From Microbacterium sp. LWS13-1.2 (lineage in GTDB: Bacteria; Actinomycetota; Actinomycetes; Actinomycetales; Microbacteriaceae): a stretch of 64,000 nt of DNA. The notes beneath the pieces are model-generated. The model was not told the DNA's origin, did no database searches, and saw only the letters and a program-made list of their open reading frames with translations. The position numbers were made by a program, and so were the translations under genes. Positions 48,828-57,588 of the stretch are shown here, one piece after another; within the stretch, counting starts at the first letter, position 1; the number at the start of each line of letters is the position of its first letter. The DNA lies in the NCBI RefSeq assembly GCF_040144835.1, contig NZ_CP151632.1:3472001-3536000 (forward strand), written 5' to 3'.

Positions 48828-49688
48828 GTGCGTATCCGCCTCGACATCGCCTACGACGGCACGCATTTCCGCGGATGGGCACGCCAGCCCGGGCTCCGCA
48901 CGGTGCAGGAGACGCTGGAGTCGGCCCTCGCCCGGGTGCTCGGCGGCCAGCCCCGGCTGGTCGTCGCCGGTCGCACCGACGCCGGTGTCCATGCGACGGG
49001 CCAGGTCGCGCACGTCGACCTCGACGACGCCCAGGTCGAGCGCCTGCGCGCACGGCAGGCGCGCCCGGGAAGCGGGACACAGACGCTCGAGGACCGCGCC
49101 GCCGCCCTGGCCGCGCGCATGACCGGCGTCGTCGGTGCCTATTCCGACGTGGCGGTGCTCGGCTCCCGCATCGCGCCCGAGGGCTTCGATGCCCGCTTCT
49201 CCGCCGTGTGGCGTCGCTACGAGTACCGGATCGGCGACAGCATCACCGGGTACGACCCGCTCGAGCGCCATCGGACGACCTCGGTGCGGGCAATCCTCGA
49301 CACCGAGGCGATGGATGCCGCTGCCGGCGCCCTTGTCGGTCTGCACGACTTCGCCGCCTACTGCAAGCCGCGCGAAGAGGCGACCACGATCCGCACGCTG
49401 CTCGAGTTCGACTGGCACCGCGACGACGCCGGGGTGCTGGTCGCGAACGTCAAGGCGGACGCGTTCTGCCACAGCATGGTGCGCGCGCTGGTCGGCGCGT
49501 GCGTCGCCGTCGGCGACGGCCGGCTCGACATCGACGACGTCGTCGACATCCGTGACGCCCAGGAGCGCGTGCCCGAGGTGAAGGTGCTCGCCGCACGCGG
49601 GCTGACGCTGACCGCGGTCGGCTACCCCGCGGACGACCTGCTGGCGCAGCGCGCCGAGCAGACACGCGCTCGGCGCGACCGCGAGTGA
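48828..49688 (+). CDS. truA: tRNA pseudouridine synthase A
   Basis: A 286-residue enzyme that makes pseudouridine at positions 38-40 of tRNA anticodon stems. The catalytic Asp51 sits in VAGRTDAGVHATGQV; FCHSMVRALVGACVAVG is the conserved second motif. It follows the ribosomal cluster, a common actinobacterial arrangement. GTG start, probably leaderless. Confidence 0.96.
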   Translation: MRIRLDIAYDGTHFRGWARQPGLRTVQETLESALARVLGGQPRLVVAGRTDAGVHATGQVAHVDLDDAQVERLRARQARPGSGTQTLEDRAAALAARMTGVVGAYSDVAVLGSRIAPEGFDARFSAVWRRYEYRIGDSITGYDPLERHRTTSVRAILDTEAMDAAAGALVGLHDFAAYCKPREEATTIRTLLEFDWHRDDAGVLVANVKADAFCHSMVRALVGACVAVGDGRLDIDDVVDIRDAQERVPEVKVLAARGLTLTAVGYPADDLLAQRAEQTRARRDRE

Positions 49689-49699
49689 AGGCGCCCCGC

Positions 49700-49705
49700 T
49701 AGACT
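49700..49705 (+). promoter_or_regulatory. Candidate -10 hexamer TAGACT before lipoprotein gene
   Basis: TAGACT lies 39 nt before the lipoprotein ATG, just after truA. No clear -35 at 17 nt. It matches the -10 of the S10 promoter. Confidence 0.35.
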
Positions 49706-49744
49706 GACCGAACGTTTCGGGCGGGGTCGACTTCGGGGGGTCGT

Positions 49745-50338
49745 ATGCGCAAGTGGAGCCGGTTCGCCGGTGTCGTCGTGATGGGTGCGCTCGGTGTCTC
49801 GGCGCTCGCCGGCTGCGGGCCGGCGCCATGGGATCAGGCGGGCGGCAGCACGCCGACTGCGACGTCGACCGCCGTGCCCACCCCGGTCCCCAACGACCTC
49901 TCAGGCGGGGCGACCCAGCGGCAGCTCAGCGCGGGGGCGGTGACCGCCACCGTCGACTACTGGTCGACGCTGTCGATGGACCAGTGGACCGCAGAGGCGG
50001 TCAAGCCCGTCAGCATCTCGCTGATCACGACCGTCCAGCCCGACGACGGGCAGAAGGTGTACCTGCAGCGCGCATCGATGACCGCCGTCCCCTCGACGCC
50101 CACCGGGGCACTCGAGGCTCTGGCGCCGCAGGTCGATGCATCCACCGTGAGTCCCGGTTACCTGGTGCTCGATCCGTACAGCTACTCGCAGACGTTCAAC
50201 GTCGGCCCGGTGCCGCCGGAGGCGACGTTCGTCACGCTGCAGTTCAGCTACGACTTCCTGGTGCAGACGACGCCGACCTCGAGCGAGTACGCCAAGCAGA
50301 CGGCGACCGACACGATCACGGTAGCTCTGACTGACTGA
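49745..50338 (+). CDS. Putative lipoprotein of unknown function
   Basis: A 197-residue protein with a basic start (MRKWSRF), hydrophobic core and lipobox SALAGC, so it is probably lipid-anchored on the outer membrane face. A Thr/Pro spacer leads to a ~130-residue beta-rich domain with no recognised motif. Its last 23 nt overlap the convergent 3' end of the GGDEF-like gene. Confidence 0.78.
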   Translation: MRKWSRFAGVVVMGALGVSALAGCGPAPWDQAGGSTPTATSTAVPTPVPNDLSGGATQRQLSAGAVTATVDYWSTLSMDQWTAEAVKPVSISLITTVQPDDGQKVYLQRASMTAVPSTPTGALEALAPQVDASTVSPGYLVLDPYSYSQTFNVGPVPPEATFVTLQFSYDFLVQTTPTSSEYAKQTATDTITVALTD

Positions 50339-51491
50339 TCAGGCGCCTCACGATGGTCGCGCCGACGCGCTCCCATCGGTCGCCGCCCTTCCCGCTGGCC
50401 ACCCGCGCGGCCTCGCGGCTGGTGTAGACCAGCGTGTCGAGGTCGTAGCCGAGCACCGAGACCGGTGCCCAGCCGGCGCTAGCCGTCGGCCGGATCGGGA
50501 GGGCGCCGTGCACGTCCAGGAGGGTGATCCGCTCCAGGATGATCCGCAGCAGGTCGCGGACGGCGGCATCGCCCCGGGGCACCAGCACGACGACGGCGCC
50601 CGCCGAGGGCGAGCCGACGTCGGACTCGGCCGGGAAGACGGTGCGCACCTCGTCCTCGAGCCGCTCGGACAGCCGGGCGAAGGCCGCCGCGCCCCCTGTC
50701 TGGCGGATGTCGGCGGCATCATCGAGTCCCAGATAGACGACGGACCACGGTTCCGACGTCTTCTGGGCACGCATCAGGCGGTCGCCGGCGATCCGCTCGA
50801 ACTGCTGCCAGGCGGTGGACACCGTCGCGGGGCGACCCAGGCCGCTGTCGCGCGCGGTGGAACCGACCACGGCGATGAGCGCGCAGGCGACGTAGACCAG
50901 CATCCCGATCGATGAGACGAGACGCACCAGCGTGAAGTCGTCCCCGCCCGACGGGGGGAAGACGAAAACCGCGACGAAGGTGGCGACACCGGTCACGAAG
51001 AAGGCGACCGACACGATCACCAGGGGCAGCAGCAGCCTGTCGCTGCGTCGGCTCGCCGAGCGCGCCCAGTCGAGCACGAACAGGCCCGCGAAAACGGATG
51101 CCGCGAAGAAGACCGTGCGATACGCCACGGTGAACCACGACATGTCGGTGACGGTCGCGAGCGCCAGGGCCGAGCCTCCCGCGAGGAGCGCGCCCGCCCA
51201 GACGTGGGGGCGCAGGCCCCAGGCTGCGCGGAAGCCCGACCAGAGGAACGCCGGGGCGCCCATGAGCGCCCCGAGCGACGCACGCCGGAGCACCTCCATG
51301 TCGGTGATCTCGCCGGCGACCACGCCGTACGTCGCGAGCATCGAGAGGGTGAACGCGATGCTCCAGTACAGCGTCGGCAGTCCCGGTCGCACGAGGAACG
51401 CGATGCCGATGGTCAGCATCGTGGCGAGCGTCGTGATCACCGCCTGCGCGATGCCGAGGTCCACCCCCGAGCCGGCGATGAGGTCGGTCAT
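50316..51491 (-). CDS. Membrane protein with degenerate GGDEF-like domain
   Basis: A 391-residue protein with seven or eight N-terminal spans (residues ~10-225) and a C-terminal cytoplasmic domain that reads like a GGDEF fold: VVYLGLDD, a helix, then a short hydrophobic strand and IRPTASAGWAPVSV. Where the GGDEF loop should be, the sequence is DVGSPSAGAVVVLVP, so active-site residues are missing and cyclase activity is unlikely. The ATG overlaps the stop of the upstream sensor kinase, so both are co-translated; a signal-binding or effector role is inferred. Confidence 0.78.
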   Translation of the reverse strand: MTDLIAGSGVDLGIAQAVITTLATMLTIGIAFLVRPGLPTLYWSIAFTLSMLATYGVVAGEITDMEVLRRASLGALMGAPAFLWSGFRAAWGLRPHVWAGALLAGGSALALATVTDMSWFTVAYRTVFFAASVFAGLFVLDWARSASRRSDRLLLPLVIVSVAFFVTGVATFVAVFVFPPSGGDDFTLVRLVSSIGMLVYVACALIAVVGSTARDSGLGRPATVSTAWQQFERIAGDRLMRAQKTSEPWSVVYLGLDDAADIRQTGGAAAFARLSERLEDEVRTVFPAESDVGSPSAGAVVVLVPRGDAAVRDLLRIILERITLLDVHGALPIRPTASAGWAPVSVLGYDLDTLVYTSREAARVASGKGGDRWERVGATIVRRLISQSELP

Positions 51492-53131
51492 ACGGGTCCT
51501 TCCGTGACGGCCCCTGCCAGGGGCAGGCGGATCGTGACGGTCGTGCCCACGCCCGCCTCGCTGTCGATCTCCAGGGTGCCGCCGTGCGCGAGCACGATGT
51601 CGTTGCTGATGCCGAGCCCGAGCCCGGTGCCGCCGGACTTCTTCTTCGCCTCGCTGGTGCGGAAGTAGGGCGTCAGGATGTGGGGGAGGTCGTCGGCGCC
51701 GATGCCGATGCCGCTGTCGGCGACGGTCAGTACGACCGTGTCGCCCTCGACGGTCCCGGCGATGCGCACCTCGCCCTCTCGCGGGGTGTACTTGATCGCG
51801 TTGCTCACCACGTTGTCGACCACCTGGCGCAGCCGGAAGCCGTCGGCGGTGATCGGCAGCGCCTCGTCGGCCAGGACATCGACCGAGATGTCGTTGGCGA
51901 CCGCCGTGGGCCGGAACGAGGCGACGGATTCGAGGAGGATCTGCCGCAGGTCGATGTCGTCGACCTCGTCGCGGCCCGAGAAGCCGCGCCGCGAGGTGGT
52001 GACCAGACTCTCGGTCATCGTGAGCATGCGGTCGCTCGCCGCGACGATCGACTCGAAGCGCTCGCGCGTGCGGGGGGTGAGCTCGTCGAGCTCGAGGGCG
52101 AGCTCGGCGTTGCCGATCATGACCGTGAGCGGATGCTTCAGCTCGTGGGAGGCCATCGCGGTGAAGCGCTCCCGCTCACGCTGGGCGTAGGTGAGCGCCG
52201 TGACGTCGTGCACGAGGAGCAGGATGCTGGAGTCCTCGTCGCCGCGGGCGGCCAGCCGTTTCGCCGTGACCGACAGCGCGCGCCATTCGCCTTGCACGGT
52301 GAACAGCCACACCGAGGCGTCCGTGAAGGTCTCGCCGCGCGCGGCACGCGAGAACGGGCGCTCCGAGAAGGGCACTGGCATCCCGCGCAGGCCGGTGTAC
52401 TCGACGGACTGCGCGGGTCGTGTGGGATCGAGCGGGTCGAGGCCGTAGAGCCGCGAGTAGGCGTCGTTGACGGCCAGCAGGGTGCCGTCCTCCGAGATCC
52501 GCGCGATGCCGGTGTCGATGCCGTTGAGGATCTCCATCGTCCGCCGCTCCTGATCGGACCGGCGGGAGAGGGTGGCGGTGAGGCGGCCGGCCTGACGCCG
52601 CAGGAGGCGCCGCAGCGAACGGGTCCTGCGCAGGGCGATGTGCGCCGTGATCCCGATGAAGGTCAGGGTGAGGAGCACCACGAAGACCCGCAGCGCGCCC
52701 CAGGGCCCGGGGGTGATCGAGGAGTCCAGCAGCAGGATGAGGCCGATCAGCGCGAGCATCGCCGCCAGGGCGGTCGCGTGGAAGTGCATGGCCGCCCACA
52801 TCACCGGGAAGGCCCAGAGGTAGCCCAGGCGCAGTTCGGTGCCGGTCGACATCAGGCCGATCGCGAGTGCGTCGGCGAACGGGACCGCCAGCACGGCGGA
52901 TGCCGGAAGCCGCGACCACGGCGCCGCCAGCGTCGCGAGCGTCAGGACGACGACCAAGAGGGTGCCGAGCAGGAAGTTCCAGTGACCGAACAGCTCGGGC
53001 TGCAGCACCATCACCATGATCGCCGTGATGAGCACGCTCGCCGCGAGGACGAGCTGGGTGAGCCAGATCGACCGCGTGCGGGCGTCGGGCGTGCCCACGA
53101 CGAGCGTCGGTCGTGCAGCCCCGGTAGCCAT
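51488..53131 (-). CDS. Membrane sensor histidine kinase with PAS domain
   Basis: A 547-residue kinase with five or six N-terminal spans (residues ~20-175), a PAS-type region (ILNGIDTGIARISEDGTLLAVND), an H-box (MASHELKHPLTVM, His329), an N-box (NVVSNAIKYTP) and ATP-lid motifs DSGIGIG and GTGLGLGI. All catalytic elements are present. It is expressed with the GGDEF-like protein and transcribed divergently from the glycosyltransferase. The response regulator 2 kb away is the likely partner. Confidence 0.92.
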   Translation of the reverse strand: MATGAARPTLVVGTPDARTRSIWLTQLVLAASVLITAIMVMVLQPELFGHWNFLLGTLLVVVLTLATLAAPWSRLPASAVLAVPFADALAIGLMSTGTELRLGYLWAFPVMWAAMHFHATALAAMLALIGLILLLDSSITPGPWGALRVFVVLLTLTFIGITAHIALRRTRSLRRLLRRQAGRLTATLSRRSDQERRTMEILNGIDTGIARISEDGTLLAVNDAYSRLYGLDPLDPTRPAQSVEYTGLRGMPVPFSERPFSRAARGETFTDASVWLFTVQGEWRALSVTAKRLAARGDEDSSILLLVHDVTALTYAQRERERFTAMASHELKHPLTVMIGNAELALELDELTPRTRERFESIVAASDRMLTMTESLVTTSRRGFSGRDEVDDIDLRQILLESVASFRPTAVANDISVDVLADEALPITADGFRLRQVVDNVVSNAIKYTPREGEVRIAGTVEGDTVVLTVADSGIGIGADDLPHILTPYFRTSEAKKKSGGTGLGLGISNDIVLAHGGTLEIDSEAGVGTTVTIRLPLAGAVTEGPV

Positions 53132-53321
53132 GCCGCGATTCTATTGGCCCGGCCACCCGGCATTTCGGGCCGCGCCGCGAGAGCCGGCACAACGTTCCTT
53201 GCGGAGGCCTTGCGCAAACCTTGCGGAAGCGCTCGCGGGCTCTCGGAGGGGCGTTGCGGTCGGCAGGAGAGGCTGTACTCGTGCCGGAGACCCCGGCGCC
53301 CTGATCTCGAAAGCGACGAAC
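53132..53321. promoter_or_regulatory. Shared divergent intergenic region, HK/GT2
   Basis: This 190-nt region lies between the divergent sensor-kinase and glycosyltransferase genes and should hold both promoters. I cannot point to convincing -35/-10 pairs or operators within it. Confidence 0.35.
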
Positions 53322-54803
53322 GTGACACAACTGGTCCCGCTCACCCGCTCCGTGCGGACGCACCACAGCGAGGCGACCGCCGCGCTGGAGGACGTCACCA
53401 CCGTCTCCGCCCACGGCTTCGCCGATGACTTCGAGGCGGTGCTCGACGACACCTCGGTGCACCGTTCGACCATCGGCTGCGTCATCCCGGCGTACAACGA
53501 GGAGGAGTCGATCGCGCAGGTGATCGAGGCTCTGCTCGGCCAGACCCGCGTGCCCGACGTGATCCACGTCGTCGTCAACAACACGTCGGACGCGACGGTC
53601 AGGATCGCGTCGCAGTACGCCGGCGCCCACGAGATCGTGACCGAGCTCGGCGAGCAGTTCACCGAGGTGTTCGTCCACGACATCGGGAAGAACCCCGACA
53701 AGAAGGTCGGCGCGCTCAACTACGGCTACACGCTCGTCGAGGGCTACGACTACCTCCTCGGTGTCGACGGCGACACGGTCGCCGACGCGAAGGCCGTCGA
53801 GTACCTCGAGTCCGAGGCGACCAGCGACACCCGGATCGGCGGCATCTCGGCGATCTACTCGATCGACGACAAGCCGATCAAGGGCTGGCTCGCGAAGTTC
53901 CTGACCACCGGCCAGCGGTCGCAGTTCGCCGCGTTCAACCTGCACAACCTCCTCCGAGGGCGCAACATGGCCGTGCTCGGCGGCCAGTTCTCGATCTTCT
54001 CGACGCAGGCGCTGCGTGACGTCATGAAGGAGAACCACCAGTCGACCCCGTGGGTCAAGGACTCCGAGGTCGAGGACTCGCTGCTGTCGCTGCAGATCAA
54101 GAGCGCCGGCTTCCTCACCAAGATCAGCCCCTTCGCCCGCGCCGACGTCGGCGGCATGACGACTCTGCGGGCGCTGGACGCCCAGCAGGTGAAGTGGACC
54201 TACGGCGCCATCGAGCTGATGTGGCCCGGCCAGCGCGGCGACACCAAGGGGCAGCCCTTCCACCCGAACCTCCGGGTCCGCTGGCTCGAGCACTTCGACA
54301 TGCTCATGAACATGTTCGTGCGCATCGCCTTCATCACCCTGCTGGCGGCGTCGCTGTCGATCGGTGCCTTCGTCTTCTCGCTGTGGTGGCTCATTCCGCC
54401 GGTCATCGCGATCGCGCTGAACACGCGCATGGCCATGACCATGCACAACCGGAATGCACGCGACGTCCTCTTCGGCCTGACATTGATCCCGGCAGAGATC
54501 TACATGTGGATCCGCTGCAGCCACTTCGTGCGCTCCTGGACGCGATTCCTGTCGCGCAAGAAGGTCGACAACTGGGCCATGCAGGCCAAGGCCGAGCGCG
54601 GCGGTGGATTCGGCCACTGGACGCCGCTGATCCTGGCAGTCGCCGTCATCGTCGCGATGGTCGCGATCTGGATGATGATGCCGGTCATGGTGCAGTCCAC
54701 GGTCCTGTGGATCGGCTGGCCGATCGTCGGCGCCGTCACGGTGCTGCAGACGCTGTCGATGTTCTTCAAGCTCATCCGTCGTCAGCACGGATACAAGGTC
54801 TGA
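53322..54803 (+). CDS. Processive-type family 2 glycosyltransferase
   Basis: A 493-residue GT2 membrane enzyme. After ~60 N-terminal residues the GT-A domain shows VIPAYNEEESIAQVI, KKVGALNYGY, the DxD motif VDGDT (Asp149/Asp151), VEDS (Glu251/Asp252) and QQVKW (288-292). The last matches the Q(Q/R)xRW signature of cellulose, chitin and hyaluronan synthases. About five spans follow; there is no PilZ domain. The GTG start is chosen because upstream codons are unlike the family; an earlier start is possible. A GH6 glucanase nearby suggests a beta-glucan product, which is inference. Confidence 0.88.
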   Translation: MTQLVPLTRSVRTHHSEATAALEDVTTVSAHGFADDFEAVLDDTSVHRSTIGCVIPAYNEEESIAQVIEALLGQTRVPDVIHVVVNNTSDATVRIASQYAGAHEIVTELGEQFTEVFVHDIGKNPDKKVGALNYGYTLVEGYDYLLGVDGDTVADAKAVEYLESEATSDTRIGGISAIYSIDDKPIKGWLAKFLTTGQRSQFAAFNLHNLLRGRNMAVLGGQFSIFSTQALRDVMKENHQSTPWVKDSEVEDSLLSLQIKSAGFLTKISPFARADVGGMTTLRALDAQQVKWTYGAIELMWPGQRGDTKGQPFHPNLRVRWLEHFDMLMNMFVRIAFITLLAASLSIGAFVFSLWWLIPPVIAIALNTRMAMTMHNRNARDVLFGLTLIPAEIYMWIRCSHFVRSWTRFLSRKKVDNWAMQAKAERGGGFGHWTPLILAVAVIVAMVAIWMMMPVMVQSTVLWIGWPIVGAVTVLQTLSMFFKLIRRQHGYKV

Positions 54804-54872
54804 CCCGTACCCGAAACGGGTCGGAACTGGGGAAAGCGCCGCGGCTGGGGAGCACGGCGCGGGGGAGGAGGT

Positions 54873-54959
54873 GAGGGAGCCCGCCTGGGGGACAGGCGGG
54901 CGCCCTCTCCGAAGCCTGCGGAGGCATCTGCTCGTCTGGGGCGCAGCGGATGCCTCCGC
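54873..54959. terminator. Two hairpins between convergent genes
   Basis: A 14-bp stem with one mismatch (54873-54907) and an 11-bp perfect stem (GCGGAGGCATC and complement, 54918-54959) lie between the glycosyltransferase and response regulator. They can terminate transcription from both sides. Confidence 0.7.
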
Positions 54960-54974
54960 TTCGGCGTTCGCGGG

Positions 54975-55844
54975 TCAGACCGTTTCGGAGGTCAGGCGGT
55001 AGCCCACGCCGCGCACTGTCTCGATGTAGCGGGGGCTCGCGGCGCTCTCGCCGAGCTTGCGCCGCAGATTCGTCATGTGGGCCTCGACGGCGCGCTTGTC
55101 GGCATCCCCCACGAAATAGCTCGTGACGTAGGACTCGCCGCGCAGCACCAGCGTCAGATCGGCCTTGCTGCGGACGCGCCGCTTGGACTCGAGCAGCGTC
55201 GCGAGCAGGTCGAACTCGGTGCGCGTGAGGTCGAGCTCCTCGTCGCCGATGAGCACGATGCGGTTCTCGGGGTGCAGGTGCAGGTCGCGGTGCACGAGCC
55301 ACTCGCCGTCGCCGACCAGTGCGGGCACGGATGCCGCCGGAGCCTCTTCGACGACGGGCGTGGCGGGGATGGACGTGGTCGCCGGCCGGGCGTTCGGGAA
55401 CGACGGACCCACGCTGCCCTGCGACGGCATCGCGGCCGGCGCGGGGGTCCCTTCGGCGCTCGCGCGCGCGCGACGCATCAGGGCCTCGACGCGCGCCCGC
55501 AGCTCGCGCGGGCGGAACGGCTTGACGAGGTAGTCGTCGGCGCCGGCACCGAGGCCGGCGATCACATCGGCCTCGTCGGTCAGGCCGGTCAGCATGATGA
55601 TGAACGTGTCGGACTGCGCGCGGATGCGCTTGGCCGCCTCGATGCCGTCGATGCCCGGCATGTGGACGTCGATGGTGGTGAGCACCGGTTTGTAGGTCAG
55701 CACGGCGCGCACCCCGTCGATGCCGTTGCCGACCGAGACCGTCGAGAAGCCCGACGACTCGAGCACCTCGGCGAGGACGTGTCGGATCTCGGCGTCGTCC
55801 TCGATGATGACGGCGGTCTTCAGCTCGTCAGAAGGGGTGCTCAT
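54975..55844 (-). CDS. OmpR-family response regulator with long linker
   Basis: A 289-residue regulator. The receiver has the acidic pocket IIEDD, phospho-acceptor Asp59 in TTIDVHMPG, the MLTG switch Thr and the LVKPF Lys. A Pro/Ala-rich linker of about 50 residues leads to a winged-helix domain (EAHMTNLRRKLGESAASPRYIETVRGVGYRL split by the recognition helix). The linker is longer than usual. Cognate of the nearby sensor kinase is inferred from location and from the absence of another kinase. Confidence 0.92.
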   Translation of the reverse strand: MSTPSDELKTAVIIEDDAEIRHVLAEVLESSGFSTVSVGNGIDGVRAVLTYKPVLTTIDVHMPGIDGIEAAKRIRAQSDTFIIMLTGLTDEADVIAGLGAGADDYLVKPFRPRELRARVEALMRRARASAEGTPAPAAMPSQGSVGPSFPNARPATTSIPATPVVEEAPAASVPALVGDGEWLVHRDLHLHPENRIVLIGDEELDLTRTEFDLLATLLESKRRVRSKADLTLVLRGESYVTSYFVGDADKRAVEAHMTNLRRKLGESAASPRYIETVRGVGYRLTSETV

Positions 55845-55965
55845 GCAGCGGCGTCCTCTCTCGGACGGTTGATCGAACCTGCGCCGATGCCGACCCCAGC
55901 CGCGGCCCCCGACGCGTGCACAGTACCCACGATGCTACACAACGCCGGTAATGCCTGGTCCGGCC

Positions 55966-56961
55966 TCAATCCGAGGCGATGACGTCCTGCGTGAGCTCGA
56001 TCGCCGCTTCGTCCCACCACCGGCCGGCCGCCGGGCCGCCGTTGCACTCGCCGTCGCTCTCGCCGGGCGGTTTGATCCACAGGTTGGTGTCGACGACGTC
56101 GTCGCCGATCGTGCCGCCTGGCTCTCCGACGAGGCGGCCGGGCGGATTGCACCACTCGCCGTTCGAGCCGGCGCCGTTGCGCGAGGTGTCGATGACGGCG
56201 TGCAGCCCATCGAGCAGCGCTGCCACGTCGTGCGCGTAGGCGACCTCGTCGGAGGTCGGCATGAAGTTCGACACGTTCGTCGCGAATCCGCGGATGCCGC
56301 GGCCGTCGTCCGCGGTCCGGTCGACCTGCGCGATGAGGTCGGCCATCTCGGCGGCCGGCAGCCAGTCGGAGTGGCCGCCGTCGACGTAGATCCAGGTTGT
56401 CTCGGAGCTGATCGCGTCGACCGCCGCCCCGAGCTGCGCGACGCGCTCCGGCACGTTGCCGCACTCCGGCGCCAGCGCGAGGCTGTCGGGCTCGAGGATC
56501 ACGATGGGCGACGTGTCGGCGGCGTCACGCAGCGCATCCCCGATGGCCTGTGTCCACTCGTCGTAGGCGTCGCCGTCGAGTCCGCCGGCGGACTGTCCGC
56601 CGCAGTCGCGCTCGGGAAGGCCGTAGACGACCACCGCGACACGCGCGGACTGCGCGCGCGCCTCAGACGCGAGCGCTGCGATGCGGTCGCCGACGACATC
56701 GACCGGATCGCCCTCGGGAGTGAGCCAGACGGCCGTGGGCTGGTCGCTCAGATAGTGCGCGGCGTCGTGCTCCGGGCTTCCCGCAGAGGCACGGGAGGCG
56801 GCATCCGCAGCCTTCGAAGAGGCGGAGGCGACGACGGTCGTTCCCGGCCCCGGCGGCTCGGGATCCCGACCCGTCAGGAGCATCGCGGCGACGACGACGC
56901 CGGCGACCGCGACGAGACCCGTGGCGGCGAGGAGGGTGATCGTCCGTCGCGAGGTGGCCAC
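55966..56961 (-). CDS. Glycoside hydrolase family 6 (beta-1,4-glucanase) protein
   Basis: A 331-residue exported enzyme with an N-terminal membrane span or signal anchor and a GH6 catalytic domain. GH6 motifs in order: VVYGLPERDCGGQSAGG with the acid Asp, ILEPDSLAL, YVDGGHSDWL, ATNVSNF, DTSRNGAGSNGEWCNPPG and LWIKPPGESDGEC. No carbohydrate-binding module is attached. In Streptomyces a GH6 enzyme (CslZ) accompanies cellulose-like synthase CslA, which fits the GT2 gene nearby. GTG start without a clear Shine-Dalgarno sequence. Confidence 0.9.
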   Translation of the reverse strand: MATSRRTITLLAATGLVAVAGVVVAAMLLTGRDPEPPGPGTTVVASASSKAADAASRASAGSPEHDAAHYLSDQPTAVWLTPEGDPVDVVGDRIAALASEARAQSARVAVVVYGLPERDCGGQSAGGLDGDAYDEWTQAIGDALRDAADTSPIVILEPDSLALAPECGNVPERVAQLGAAVDAISSETTWIYVDGGHSDWLPAAEMADLIAQVDRTADDGRGIRGFATNVSNFMPTSDEVAYAHDVAALLDGLHAVIDTSRNGAGSNGEWCNPPGRLVGEPGGTIGDDVVDTNLWIKPPGESDGECNGGPAAGRWWDEAAIELTQDVIASD

Positions 56962-56997
56962 GAAGGCGACTCTACGAGAACATCGGCGCGGGTGCGC

Positions 56998-57441
56998 TCA
57001 TGCCGTGCGAGGGCGCGTTCCCCCCAGCCGCACGGCCGGCGTCGTGCGGCGCACGGAGGCGCGCGCGGCGCGACCGCGCGAGACCCCCCTCGAGCCGACC
57101 AGCTCGAGCAGTGCGGCCGCGAGTGGGCTCGCCGATGCCGCCTCGGTCTCGAACGCCCGGGCGACGACCGCGGCGGCGCGCTCGAACTCGAGAGCCTTGT
57201 CGACGGCCGCCCGGCGCTGGGCGACCACGGCGTCGGCGGCGGCGTACTCGGCGCGCAGTCGCGCACGCTCGGTCTCGTCGAGGCCGGGGCGTCGTGCAGT
57301 CCGCTCCAGCGCCTCTCCGGCGCGGGCGCGGAGGGCGACGCTGAGGCGGAGCTCGCGCTCGGCGGCTTCGCGCGCGGTGCGGCTCGCGGCGACGGCGTCG
57401 GCGAGATCGGCGCGGACGGCGGATGTGGATGTTGCGGCCAT
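56998..57441 (-). CDS. Hypothetical coiled-coil protein
   Basis: A 147-residue hydrophilic protein rich in Ala, Arg and Glu (AASRTAREAAERELRLSVAL), predicted to form long helices or a coiled coil, with a basic C-terminus. GGGAGGACCCC precedes this ATG, which is why the very long frame extending upstream on this strand is rejected as a shadow. Lies 36 nt upstream of the GH6 gene on the same strand, so co-transcription is possible. Function unknown. Confidence 0.7.
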   Translation of the reverse strand: MAATSTSAVRADLADAVAASRTAREAAERELRLSVALRARAGEALERTARRPGLDETERARLRAEYAAADAVVAQRRAAVDKALEFERAAAVVARAFETEAASASPLAAALLELVGSRGVSRGRAARASVRRTTPAVRLGGTRPRTA

Positions 57442-57588
57442 GGGGTCCTCCCGGGTTCTCGGCACACCACTCCAGAGGCGCGGCATCCGGTTTTCGTACA
57501 TCGGAGGATCCACGCTCCCTGTGAGGTCGTGATGTGGACTTGTCAAGGTCATCCGCCCGCAACGTCGGCGGCATAGGCTGGCCTCGAT

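Noticed and set aside
46806..49829. Minus-strand frame covering truA and the acyltransferase region
   Set aside because: Overlaps truA, whose catalytic motif is clear, and reads as Arg/Ala shadow composition.
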